NCBI GenBank assembly: GCA_946221915.1
Contig: CAMIKG010000003.1
Coordinates: 1-64,000, forward strand
Source: an uncultured Erwinia sp.
GTDB lineage: Bacteria; Pseudomonadota; Gammaproteobacteria; Enterobacterales; Enterobacteriaceae
Length of the DNA: 64,000 bases
Direction of reading: 5' to 3'
Within the stretch, counting starts at the first letter, position 1; the number at the start of each line of letters is the position of its first letter. This document shows, piece after piece, positions 43,001 to 50,943 of the stretch. A model generated the notes under the pieces. The model was given only the letters and a program-made list of their open reading frames with translations, did not search any database and was not told the DNA's origin. A program made the translations under genes and the position numbers.

Positions 43001-43261
43001 TTACTTATTGCTGGTTCCGAAGAAACGACCAAAACGCTGGTTGAAGCGTGAGGCGCTGCCTTCTTTGCTGAAATCTTTCTGCTTGCCGGTGTAGTAGGCA
43101 TGCGACTGGGAAGAGACATCGAGGGTGACATACGGATAGGTTTCACCTTCGAACTCAATGGTGCGCTCGGTTTTGATCGTCGAGCCGACTTTAAAGTAGT
43201 GGTCGGCGCTGGTGTCATGAAAAATCACCGGACGATAGTGGGGATGGATACCTTCTTTCAT
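43001..43261 (-). CDS. rpmE2: Ribosomal protein L31 paralogue without zinc ribbon (type B)
   Basis: 86 residues from MKEGIHPHYRPVIFHDTSAD at 43261 behind GGAG; the frame upstream is noise. Type B L31, like E. coli YkgM: it lacks the CxxC pairs of zinc-binding L31. Conserved features are VTLDVSSQSHAYYTGK and RFNQRFGRF. It is expected to replace zinc-bound L31 under zinc starvation. First gene of rpmE2-rpmJ2, with a Zur-type palindrome just upstream. Confidence 0.95.
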   Translation of the reverse strand: MKEGIHPHYRPVIFHDTSADHYFKVGSTIKTERTIEFEGETYPYVTLDVSSQSHAYYTGKQKDFSKEGSASRFNQRFGRFFGTSNK

Positions 43262-43278
43262 TTCGACTCCGAAACTTG

Positions 43279-43290
43279 ATGTTATAACAT
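43279..43290 (-). promoter_or_regulatory. Zur-type operator before rpmE2-rpmJ2
   Basis: ATGTTATAACAT palindrome 18 bases before the rpmE2 start. On the minus strand it sits in TGTTATGTTATAACAT, identical to the site before the zinc ABC operon. Confidence 0.72.
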
Positions 43291-43361
43291 AACAATAAGT
43301 ATGCGCCGTAAAACCAGGAAAAGCAACCCGACATCCCGCAGGGAATTGCGCAAAAAATGGC

Positions 43362-43391
43362 AAAAAAAAGAGGCCGCATCGGCGGCCTCTT
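43362..43391 (-). terminator. Intrinsic terminator of acrAB
   Basis: 10-bp arms aagaggccgc (43368-43377) and gcggcctctt (43382-43391) with loop atcg. The A run at 43362-43369 supplies the U tract on the minus strand. Confidence 0.9.
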
Positions 43392-43406
43392 ATTAATCAC
43401 TGTTTA

Positions 43407-46400
43407 TCAGTGAGGTTGCTGTTGTTCAGGATGACCCTGTTCAATCTCTTCTTTGTGCTTACTGAAGCGGCGACGTACCACCACGAAGAATACCGGTACG
43501 AAGAAGATCGCCAGTACCGTTGCGGTGACCATACCGCCCATCACGCCAGTACCTACCGCGTTCTGTGCGCCGGAACCTGCGCCGCTGCTGATTGTCAGCG
43601 GCAGTACGCCAAGGATAAATGCCAGCGAGGTCATCAGAATCGGACGTAAACGCATACGTACCGCTTCCAGCGTTGCTTCAACCAGCCCTTTGCCCTCTTT
43701 TTCCATCAGATCTTTGGCGAATTCCACGATTAATATCGCGTTCTTCGCCGACAAGCCAATGGTTGTCAGCAGGCCCACCACGAAGTAAACGTCATTACTC
43801 AGCCCACGTACCGTGGTGAAGATCAGCGCACCGATAACCCCCAGTGGCACCACCAGCATAACGGAGAACGGAATTGACCAGCTCTCATACAGTGCGGCGA
43901 GACACAGGAATACCACGATCAGCGAGATGGCATACAGGGCAGGGGCCTGGTTGCCGGACAGACGTTCCTGATAGGACATTCCGGTCCAGTCAAAACCGAT
44001 ACCGGTTGGCAACTGTGATGCCAGGTTTTCCATCAGATCCATCGCTTCACCGGAACTCTTGCCAGGTGCTGCCTGACCGAGCAGTTCCATTGATGGCAGA
44101 CCGTTATAACGCTCCAGACGTGGCGAACCGTATTCCCACTTCGCCGAGGCAAAGGCGGTGAACGGCACCATTGAGCCACTGCTGTTACGCACATACCAGT
44201 TGCCAATATCTTTTGGCAGCATACGGTATGGCGCTTCGGACATCAGGTACACTTTCTTCACACGACCGCGATCGATAAAGTCGTTGACGTAAGTACCACC
44301 CCAGGCTGCGGTAAGCGTGGTGTTGATGTCAGACAGTGACACACCCAGCGCCTGTGCTTTCTCCTGGTCGATATCCAGTTTGTACTGCGGCGTATCTTCC
44401 AGTCCATTTGGACGCACGCCCACCAGCGTATCCGGATGCTGGGCAATCAAACCAAACAGCTGATTACGCGCCTGGGTTAGTTTGTCGTGACCCAGGTTAG
44501 CCTGATCCAGCAGCTGGAAGTCAAAACCGGTCGCCTGACCCAGTTCAACAATCGCTGGCAGGTTAAACGGAATCACCATACCGTCTTTGATCGCGGAAAG
44601 CGCACCCATCGCACGGCCAGCAATGGCAGGAACTTTGTTCTCTGCACCTGAACGTTCATCCCAGGGTTTCAGGCTGATAAAGGCGATACCGGTGTTCTGA
44701 CCACGGCCTGCGAAACCGAAGCCGTTAACGGTAAAGACGGAGTTAACGTTCGCTTTTTCGTTTTCCAGGTAGTAGTCGGTCACCTGATCCAGCACTTTCT
44801 GCGTACGCTCTTGTGTCGCGCCAGCAGGCAGCTGAGCCATGGTCAGCAGTACACCCTGGTCCTCTTCCGGCAGGAACGCGCTTGGCAGACGCACGAACAG
44901 TACCGCCATACCGATGACAATCGCCAGGTAGATCACCAGGTAACGACCGGTGCTGCGAATGATATGACCCACACTGTCGGTATAGTGATGGGTACTCTTA
45001 TCAAACATGCGGTTAAACCAGCCGAAGAATCCGGTGGTTTTGCCGTGGTCGCCTTTGGCAATCGGCTTCAGCATGGTGGCGCACAGTGCTGGCGTCAGAA
45101 TCATCGCCACAATCACCGACAGCACCATTGCGGATACGATGGTAATCGAGAACTGACGATAAATGACCCCGGTGGAACCCCCGAAGAACGCCATAGGAAT
45201 AAATACCGCAGACAGCACCAGCGCAATACCCACCAGCGCGCCCTGGATCTGGCCCATCGATTTACGCGTGGCTTCTTTAGGTGGCAGTCCTTCTTCCACC
45301 ATCACACGTTCGACGTTCTCCACCACCACGATGGCGTCATCCACCAGCAGGCCGATGGCGAGCACCAGCCCGAACATCGTCAGGGTGTTTATCGAGTAGC
45401 CAAAGGCGCCGATTATCGCGAAAGTCCCGAGCAATACCACCGGTACGGCGATCGTCGGGATCAGCGTGGCACGGAAGTTCTGCAGGAACAGGTACATCAC
45501 GATAAACACCAGCACGATAGCTTCCGCCAGCGTTTTCACCACTTCGAAAATCGAGATCTTAACGAATGGCGTGGTGTCATACGGATAAACCACTTTCAGG
45601 CCTGACGGGAAGAACGGCTCCAGCTTCGCCAGTTCCGCTTTCACCGCATTGGCGGTATCGAGTGCGTTAGCGCCGGTCGCCAGCTTGATCCCCAGACCCG
45701 ATGCCGGTTTACCGTTATAGCGTGCAATCACTTCGTAGCTTTCGCCACCCAGTTCAATTTTCGCCACGTCGCGCAGGCGAACCTGGGAGCCGTCGGTATT
45801 CACTTTCAGCAAAATTTTGCCGAATTCATCGGTTGAGGTCAGACGCGTCTGGGCAATAATCGAGGCGTTCAGCTGCTGGCCTGGCACAGGCGGCGTACCA
45901 CCGAGCTGACCGGCCGCCACCTGGGCGTTCTGGCTGTTAATCGCACTGATGATGTCTACCGGCGTCAGCTGGTAGTTGTTCAGTTTGTGCGGGTCCATCC
46001 AGATACGCATTGCATACTGGGCGCCGAACAGCTGGGTATCACCCACGCCGGATACACGGCTAATCGGGTCCTTAATATTGGAACCGACATAGTCCGAGAT
46101 ATCGTTCTGGGTCATGGAACCATCTTCACTGATAAAGCCAGCTACCATCAGGAAGCTGCTGGAAGATTTCTGAACCTGGATACCCTGCTGCTGAACTTCC
46201 TGCGGCAGCAACGGCATTGCCAGCTGCAGTTTGTTCTGTACCTGAACCTGCGCGATATCCGGGTTAGTGCCGGATTCGAAGGTGACGGTCAGCGTCACAG
46301 TACCGGATGAGTCACTGCTTGAACTCATATACATCTGGCCATCAAGGCCATTCATATTCTGTTCAATAACCTGCGTGACGGAGTCCTGCAGAGTTTTCGC

Positions 46401-46559
46401 ATCCGCGCCCGGGTAGCTGGCGGTGATCTCAATCGCCGTCGGCGCAACATTAGGATATTGCTCGATCGGCAGCTTAAGAATCGATAGCGCACCCGCCAGC
46501 ATGATAATGATGGCGATAACCCACGCAAAAATGGGGCGATCGATAAAGAACTTAGCCAT
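43407..46559 (-). CDS. acrB: AcrB RND multidrug efflux pump
   Basis: 1050 residues (E. coli 1049), starting MAKFFIDRPIFAWVIAI. Proton-driven inner membrane trimer that, with AcrA and TolC, exports drugs, bile salts and dyes. Proton-relay aspartates are in LLVDDAIVVVENVER (about 407-408), the lysine in GLSAKNAILIVEFAK (about 940). Two sets of six helices and large periplasmic loops. It lies 17 bases after acrA. Confidence 0.98.
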   Translation of the reverse strand: MAKFFIDRPIFAWVIAIIIMLAGALSILKLPIEQYPNVAPTAIEITASYPGADAKTLQDSVTQVIEQNMNGLDGQMYMSSSSDSSGTVTLTVTFESGTNPDIAQVQVQNKLQLAMPLLPQEVQQQGIQVQKSSSSFLMVAGFISEDGSMTQNDISDYVGSNIKDPISRVSGVGDTQLFGAQYAMRIWMDPHKLNNYQLTPVDIISAINSQNAQVAAGQLGGTPPVPGQQLNASIIAQTRLTSTDEFGKILLKVNTDGSQVRLRDVAKIELGGESYEVIARYNGKPASGLGIKLATGANALDTANAVKAELAKLEPFFPSGLKVVYPYDTTPFVKISIFEVVKTLAEAIVLVFIVMYLFLQNFRATLIPTIAVPVVLLGTFAIIGAFGYSINTLTMFGLVLAIGLLVDDAIVVVENVERVMVEEGLPPKEATRKSMGQIQGALVGIALVLSAVFIPMAFFGGSTGVIYRQFSITIVSAMVLSVIVAMILTPALCATMLKPIAKGDHGKTTGFFGWFNRMFDKSTHHYTDSVGHIIRSTGRYLVIYLAIVIGMAVLFVRLPSAFLPEEDQGVLLTMAQLPAGATQERTQKVLDQVTDYYLENEKANVNSVFTVNGFGFAGRGQNTGIAFISLKPWDERSGAENKVPAIAGRAMGALSAIKDGMVIPFNLPAIVELGQATGFDFQLLDQANLGHDKLTQARNQLFGLIAQHPDTLVGVRPNGLEDTPQYKLDIDQEKAQALGVSLSDINTTLTAAWGGTYVNDFIDRGRVKKVYLMSEAPYRMLPKDIGNWYVRNSSGSMVPFTAFASAKWEYGSPRLERYNGLPSMELLGQAAPGKSSGEAMDLMENLASQLPTGIGFDWTGMSYQERLSGNQAPALYAISLIVVFLCLAALYESWSIPFSVMLVVPLGVIGALIFTTVRGLSNDVYFVVGLLTTIGLSAKNAILIVEFAKDLMEKEGKGLVEATLEAVRMRLRPILMTSLAFILGVLPLTISSGAGSGAQNAVGTGVMGGMVTATVLAIFFVPVFFVVVRRRFSKHKEEIEQGHPEQQQPH

Positions 46560-46576
46560 GTATCAGCGGCTCCTGT

Positions 46577-47767
46577 TTAAGACTTGGTTGGTTCAGACGG
46601 CGCCTGTTGCTGTTTTGCGTTGTCTGCACTCACTTCCTGCGGAGTCACCTGAGCACCCGGTTTCGCGCGCTGAATCCCGGTGACGATCACTTTATCGCCA
46701 TCCTTCAGCCCGTCGGACACCAGCCACTTATCGCCAATCGCCTGGTCGGCTTTCAGCGTACGCAGTTCCACTTTATTGTCCGCGCCCACGACCATCGCGG
46801 TGGCATCACCGGTTGGCGTGCGGGTTACCGCCTGTTGCGGCACCAGCAGGGCATTTGGGTTGGTGCCTTCATCAAGGCGCGCACGCACAAACATGCCTGG
46901 CAGCAGACGCTGGTTCGGGTTAGGGAACACTGCACGCAGCGTAATGGAACCGGTGGTTTCATCTACGGTGACATCGGAGAACTCAAGGGTACCGGTCTCG
47001 GCATAGGCGCCGCCATCCTGAGTTAACAGGGTGACGCTGGCTTTGCCATCGGTCTGTTTCAGTTTGCCAGACTCCAGCTCCTGACGCAGACGCAGGAACT
47101 CATCGCTGGACTGGGTCACATCGACGTAGATGGGATCAAGCTGCTGCACCGTGGCTAACGCGGTGGTTTGCGCGCTCTGCACCAGTGCGCCTTCGGTCAC
47201 CGACGATTTACCAATGCGTCCGCTAATCGGTGAGGTGACTTTGGTGTAGGCGAGGTTAATACGCGCGGTTTCTACGTTCGCTTTCGCCGCCTGCACGGCT
47301 GCTGCCGTCTGGCTTTGGGTGGCGATCGCCTGGTCGTAGTCCTGCTGACTAATGTATTTGGTCCCCAACAGCGGTTTGTAGCGTTTGACCGTCAGCGCGG
47401 CGATCTGCGCGTTAGCTTCCGCCTGCGCTAAGTCGCCTTTGGCGCTGTCATACGCTGCCTGATAAGTCGCTGGATCGATCTGATACAGTGACTCACCCGC
47501 TTTAATATCACTACCTTCGACGAAATTCCTTTTCAGGATAATGCCCGAAACTTGTGGGCGAACTTCTGCAACGCGGAAGGAAGACGTTCTTCCTGGTAAT
47601 TCGGTGGTGACTTTCAGAGGTTCACTCTTCAGTGTCACAACACCAACTTCAGGGGCTTGTTGCTGGCCGGCTGCCTGGGATTTATTTTCATCACATCCTG
47701 TAAGCGCTAAGCTGCCTGAAATCATCAGGACGGCGGCCAGAGGCGTTAACCCTCTGCTTTTTTTCAT
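46577..47767 (-). CDS. acrA: AcrA membrane fusion lipoprotein
   Basis: 396 residues (E. coli 397). Lipobox ALTGC with lipidated C25; following residues DENKS give aspartate at +2, the inner membrane retention signal expected for AcrA. Lipoyl, alpha-hairpin coiled coil (about 100-170), beta-barrel and membrane-proximal domains follow, linking AcrB to TolC. Divergent from acrR across a region with an AcrR operator. Confidence 0.98.
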   Translation of the reverse strand: MKKSRGLTPLAAVLMISGSLALTGCDENKSQAAGQQQAPEVGVVTLKSEPLKVTTELPGRTSSFRVAEVRPQVSGIILKRNFVEGSDIKAGESLYQIDPATYQAAYDSAKGDLAQAEANAQIAALTVKRYKPLLGTKYISQQDYDQAIATQSQTAAAVQAAKANVETARINLAYTKVTSPISGRIGKSSVTEGALVQSAQTTALATVQQLDPIYVDVTQSSDEFLRLRQELESGKLKQTDGKASVTLLTQDGGAYAETGTLEFSDVTVDETTGSITLRAVFPNPNQRLLPGMFVRARLDEGTNPNALLVPQQAVTRTPTGDATAMVVGADNKVELRTLKADQAIGDKWLVSDGLKDGDKVIVTGIQRAKPGAQVTPQEVSADNAKQQQAPSEPTKS

Positions 47768-47856
47768 AAATAAACCTCGAGTGTCCGATATCGATTGTTC
47801 AATGGATCACAAACCCGATAACCCATTGCTGCGTTTAAATTATCGTCGTGATATGT

Positions 47857-47880
47857 TACATACATTCGCAAATGTATGTA
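47857..47880. promoter_or_regulatory. AcrR operator
   Basis: A 24-bp near-perfect dyad, left half TACATACATTCG and right half CAAATGTATGTA, equivalent to the E. coli AcrR box. It lies in the acrA-acrR intergenic space, 30 bases before acrR, so AcrR can repress both. Confidence 0.9.
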
Positions 47881-47909
47881 AATCTGCCCCTTTGTAAATA
47901 ATCACCCCT

Positions 47910-48557
47910 ATGGCACGAAAAACCAAACAGCAAGCTCTTGAAACGCGGAATCAAATTATTGATGCGGCCATTGCGCGCTTCTCAGAGCATGGCGTCTCGG
48001 CGACATCGCTGGCGGACATTGCTCAGGCCGCCGGGGTGACGCGGGGCGCCATTTACTGGCACTTCAAAAATAAAGCCGACGTACTGAATGAGATTTGGAA
48101 ACAATCTGAGTCCGGTATGGAGGAACTCGAAATTGAGTATCAAATAAAATACCCAGGTGATCCACTTTCTGTTTTGCGCGCAATGCTGTGCTATGTATTT
48201 GAAGCCACGGCACGTGACCAGCGCAGAAGATCATTAATGGAAATCATCTTCCATAAATGTGAGTTTGTCGGCGAAATGACAACTCTGCAAATGGTTCAGC
48301 AAAATTTATACCTGGAGTGTTACGAAAAAATAGAAGAAGTCCTGCGTGGTTGCATTGATCACGGTCAGCTACCGGCGGAACTGAATACCCGCCGTGCCGC
48401 GGTGATTATGCGCGGCTATGTCAGCGGGATCATGGAAAACTGGCTGTTTATGCCGGAAAGCTTTGACCTGGCGGCGGATGCGCCGGTGCTGGTGGAGACG
48501 CTAATTGATATGCTGACAAACAGCCCGGCGCTGCGTCAGCCGTTGCCCGCGGTCTGA
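47910..48557 (+). CDS. acrR: AcrR, TetR-family repressor of acrAB
   Basis: 215 residues, the E. coli length. N-terminal TetR HTH (ETRNQIIDAAIARFSEHGVSATSLADIAQAAGVTRGAIYWHFKNKADVL), then an all-helical ligand-binding domain for drugs and dyes. Represses acrAB and itself from the adjacent operator. Its 3' end overlaps convergent ybaM by 22 bases. Confidence 0.97.
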   Translation: MARKTKQQALETRNQIIDAAIARFSEHGVSATSLADIAQAAGVTRGAIYWHFKNKADVLNEIWKQSESGMEELEIEYQIKYPGDPLSVLRAMLCYVFEATARDQRRRSLMEIIFHKCEFVGEMTTLQMVQQNLYLECYEKIEEVLRGCIDHGQLPAELNTRRAAVIMRGYVSGIMENWLFMPESFDLAADAPVLVETLIDMLTNSPALRQPLPAV

Positions 48558-48703
48558 CCGATCTGCAGCTGTTTGCTTTGATAATCGCGCTTAATGATCT
48601 CCAGCGCGGCGAGCACGGTGTGCGGGGCAACCTGGTTTTGCTCCAGCAACATAATCAAATCGACCGCCAGCTTCACTTCATCGGGCGCGTTTTCTAATGA
48701 CAT
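48536..48703 (-). CDS. ybaM: YbaM, DUF2496 small protein
   Basis: 55 residues from MSLENAPDEVKLAVDLIMLLEQNQ at 48703 behind GAGAGAA. Matches E. coli YbaM (53 residues) over the first ~42; the tail differs. Mostly helical, no motif. The homologue in Pectobacterium/Serratia is called RsmS, linked to secondary metabolism. Its stop lies 22 bases inside the end of convergent acrR, which is unusual. Confidence 0.88.
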   Translation of the reverse strand: MSLENAPDEVKLAVDLIMLLEQNQVAPHTVLAALEIIKRDYQSKQLQIGQTAGNG

Positions 48704-48739
48704 TTCTCTCTCCATGACAGATGCCCGGCAGGGCAGGTA

Positions 48740-48985
48740 CTACAGGCGTAACATCTTCGCGACTAACAGCATCAACAGGGCGCCCAGCAGCGCGATTAAC
48801 AGCGCACGCACATCTGGCAGCGCCAGCCCGCCCCAGCCGATATAGCTGCTGACATAGCCGCCCACCAGCGCGCCGGCAACGGCCAGCACCAGCGTCGGCA
48901 CCGATCCGCCCTGGCGACCGGGGAAAAACTTACGTATTAACAGTGCGGCAATCACACCGATCACAATCCAGCACAGTAGTCCCAT
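48740..48985 (-). CDS. GlsB/YeaQ/YmgE-family small membrane protein
   Basis: 81 residues from MGLLCWIVIGVIAALLIRKFFPG, with GAGGAG before the ATG. Three hydrophobic helices separated by short loops, glycine-rich, typical of the transglycosylase-associated (GlsB/YeaQ/YmgE) stress family. Function unproven. Not present here in E. coli K-12, where priC/ybaM are neighbours, so it is a local addition. Confidence 0.85.
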   Translation of the reverse strand: MGLLCWIVIGVIAALLIRKFFPGRQGGSVPTLVLAVAGALVGGYVSSYIGWGGLALPDVRALLIALLGALLMLLVAKMLRL

Positions 48986-49070
48986 ATTGTTGACTCCTCT
49001 TTAACCCCGCGCGCTGTGGGGATGCCATTACGTCGTCTCCACAATAGGGTTGTGGGGGAACGCAATGACG

Positions 49071-49109
49071 CCCTCCCCCACGACGTGGGGGAGGGCTGGG
49101 GAGGGGGAA
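49071..49109 (+). repeat. Palindromic GGGGGAGGG repeat unit, copy 1
   Basis: Perfect arms ccctccccca (49071-49080) and tgggggaggg (49086-49095) with a five-base loop, then ctggggaggggga. The same plan recurs at 61321-61358 and, inverted, at 61380-61424. It resembles a REP-type element. It lies between priC and the GlsB-like gene. Confidence 0.8.
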
Positions 49110-49127
49110 ATGCCATCGCCGAGCACA

Positions 49128-49625
49128 TCATTCCCCCATCTCTAACAGTCTTAACGCTGCGCGGCAACGTTGCAAGCGGCCTTCCAGCGCCACAATCTCA
49201 CGCTGCAGAGCCTGCTGCTGCAACAGCGTCTCCTGCTGACCGAGTTGCTGTTCACGCTCGGCGATCATTGCCAGCAGGCGGCGTTCAAACTCCAGATGCT
49301 GCGCCAGCTTTTGCTGCGGCGAAAACGCCGTCTCACGACTGGCGGGCTGGTTCGCCACTTCCCGCTGCAGTGCGCCAATCTGTAACACCACCCGCTCCGC
49401 CAGCCAGGCGAGCTGCTCGCTATGTTGCGCCGCCGCACTTTGCTTCAACTGCGCCAGTGTGTCATAAATTTCCTGCAGATAATCGCCGAGGCGCTGACTC
49501 TGACAGTGAAACAGTTGTTGATCGAAGCGTGCACGCCGGGTGCGTCTCTCCGCCAGCGGCGCAACGCTGCGCGCCAGTTGTTCGAGACGTACATCCAGTT
49601 GTTGCAGTAAGATGCTGCTTTTCAT
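49128..49625 (-). CDS. priC: PriC primosomal replication protein N''
   Basis: 165 residues (E. coli 175) from MKSSILLQQLDVRLEQL at 49625 with GGAG upstream. Long helices rich in Q, E, R and L form a coiled helical bundle. PriC loads DnaB at stalled forks independent of PriA. Divergent from ybaN with only 31 bases between starts, as in E. coli. Confidence 0.92.
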   Translation of the reverse strand: MKSSILLQQLDVRLEQLARSVAPLAERRTRRARFDQQLFHCQSQRLGDYLQEIYDTLAQLKQSAAAQHSEQLAWLAERVVLQIGALQREVANQPASRETAFSPQQKLAQHLEFERRLLAMIAEREQQLGQQETLLQQQALQREIVALEGRLQRCRAALRLLEMGE

Positions 49626-49656
49626 TCCGCTTCTCCGTACGGACTCAGGTCGCACT

Positions 49657-50034
49657 ATGCAGCGCATATTATTATTAATTATCGGCTGGCTGGCGATAGC
49701 CCTCGGCACTCTGGGCGTCTTTTTGCCGCTGCTGCCGACCACGCCGTTTATTTTACTGGCCGCCTGGTGCTTCGCGCGTTCGTCGCCGCGCTTCCACCAC
49801 TGGTTACTTTACCGCTCCTGGTTTGGCAGCTATCTTCGCCACTGGCAGCAGCATCGCGCTCTGCCGCCAAAAGTGAAAGGGCGGGCGATTACGCTGAGTG
49901 TCATCACTTTCGCCCTCTCCATCTGGCTGGTAAAAATAGTCTGGGTGCGTATTTTGCTGGTATGCATACTCTGTGCGCTGGTGATCTTTTTGCTGCGTAT
50001 GCCAGTCGTTGAGGCAAAACAACAAAAGCGCTGA
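49657..50034 (+). CDS. ybaN: YbaN, DUF454 inner membrane protein
   Basis: 125 residues from MQRILLLIIGWLAIALGTLG at 49657, E. coli length. DUF454 signature PTTPFILLAAWCFARSSPRFHHWLLYRSWFG is complete. Three to four hydrophobic helices predicted in the inner membrane. No known activity. Open frame upstream in the priC antisense is not used. Confidence 0.93.
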   Translation: MQRILLLIIGWLAIALGTLGVFLPLLPTTPFILLAAWCFARSSPRFHHWLLYRSWFGSYLRHWQQHRALPPKVKGRAITLSVITFALSIWLVKIVWVRILLVCILCALVIFLLRMPVVEAKQQKR

Positions 50035-50191
50035 TTTCCGTCTTGATGGTTGCAATTGTCGGACGCTTTGCTTAGATTTGGTCGTTTTCGTGCGCGGCTT
50101 CCCCGGATTAACCTTTTCCTGCTGCAGTATTTCGCTGTCAGAGTGGGGCAAGGCTGCGCGAGTCAGATTCGTTTTTACCAGGCATAACATT

Positions 50192-50743
50192 ATGACCGCA
50201 ACTGCCCAGCAGCTTGAATATCTTAAAGACAGTATCAAAAGCATCCCGGATTATCCTAAGCCGGGCATCCTCTTTCGTGACGTAACCAGCCTGCTGGAAG
50301 ACCCGAAAGCGTTTGCCACCGCGATTGAACTGTTGGTTGATCGCTATCGCAATGCGGGTATTACCAAAGTGGTGGGTACTGAAGCGCGTGGCTTCCTGTT
50401 TGGTGCGCCAGTGGCGCTGGGTCTGGGTGTCGGTTTTGTGCCGGTGCGTAAACCAGGCAAACTGCCACGTGCCGTGCTCAGCGAAGACTATGAGCTGGAA
50501 TACGGCACCGACACCCTGCAACTGCACGCCGATGCGATTCAGCCGGGTGATGTGGTGCTGGTGGTTGACGATCTGCTGGCGACCGGCGGCACCATTGAAG
50601 CCACGGTTAAACTGATCCGCCGTGCCGGTGGTGAAGTAAAAGACGCTGCCTTTATTATCAACCTGTTTGATCTGACCGGCGAGTCACGTCTGAAGGCGCT
50701 GGGTGTCAACAGTTATAGCTTAGTCAACTTCCCAGGCCACTGA
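50192..50743 (+). CDS. apt: Adenine phosphoribosyltransferase
   Basis: 183 residues from MTATAQQLEYLKDSIKSIPD at 50192, the E. coli length; longer frame ignored. Salvages adenine to AMP with PRPP in the cytoplasm. The PRPP-binding signature VVLVVDDLLATGGT is at 121-134. The stop codon is immediately followed by an ERIC element and then dnaX. Confidence 0.97.
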   Translation: MTATAQQLEYLKDSIKSIPDYPKPGILFRDVTSLLEDPKAFATAIELLVDRYRNAGITKVVGTEARGFLFGAPVALGLGVGFVPVRKPGKLPRAVLSEDYELEYGTDTLQLHADAIQPGDVVLVVDDLLATGGTIEATVKLIRRAGGEVKDAAFIINLFDLTGESRLKALGVNSYSLVNFPGH

Positions 50744-50859
50744 TACGCTTCAAACTGCAGCTGTGTTGGCTGCATCAACTCACCCCGGTCGCATAGTTCC
50801 TATGCTCCCGGGGATTCGCGGGCATGCCGCCTTGCTGCAGCTTGAATTATTTTGCGTAT
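50744..50859. repeat. ERIC element (enterobacterial repetitive intergenic consensus)
   Basis: About 116 bases between apt and dnaX. Outer arms are atacgc...gcgtat-like and caaactgcag/ctgcagcttg; the core has ctcaccccggtc and gctcccggggattc, which match the ERIC2 and ERIC1R primer sites. The imperfect palindrome begins right after the apt stop. Confidence 0.88.
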
Positions 50860-50943
50860 CCTCCTGTAAGAGCATTCAGCCTCGCCGTAAAGGTGGGGCT
50901 GTGTTAGCATTACCTTCTGTGTCACTAACCATCCCACGAATTG

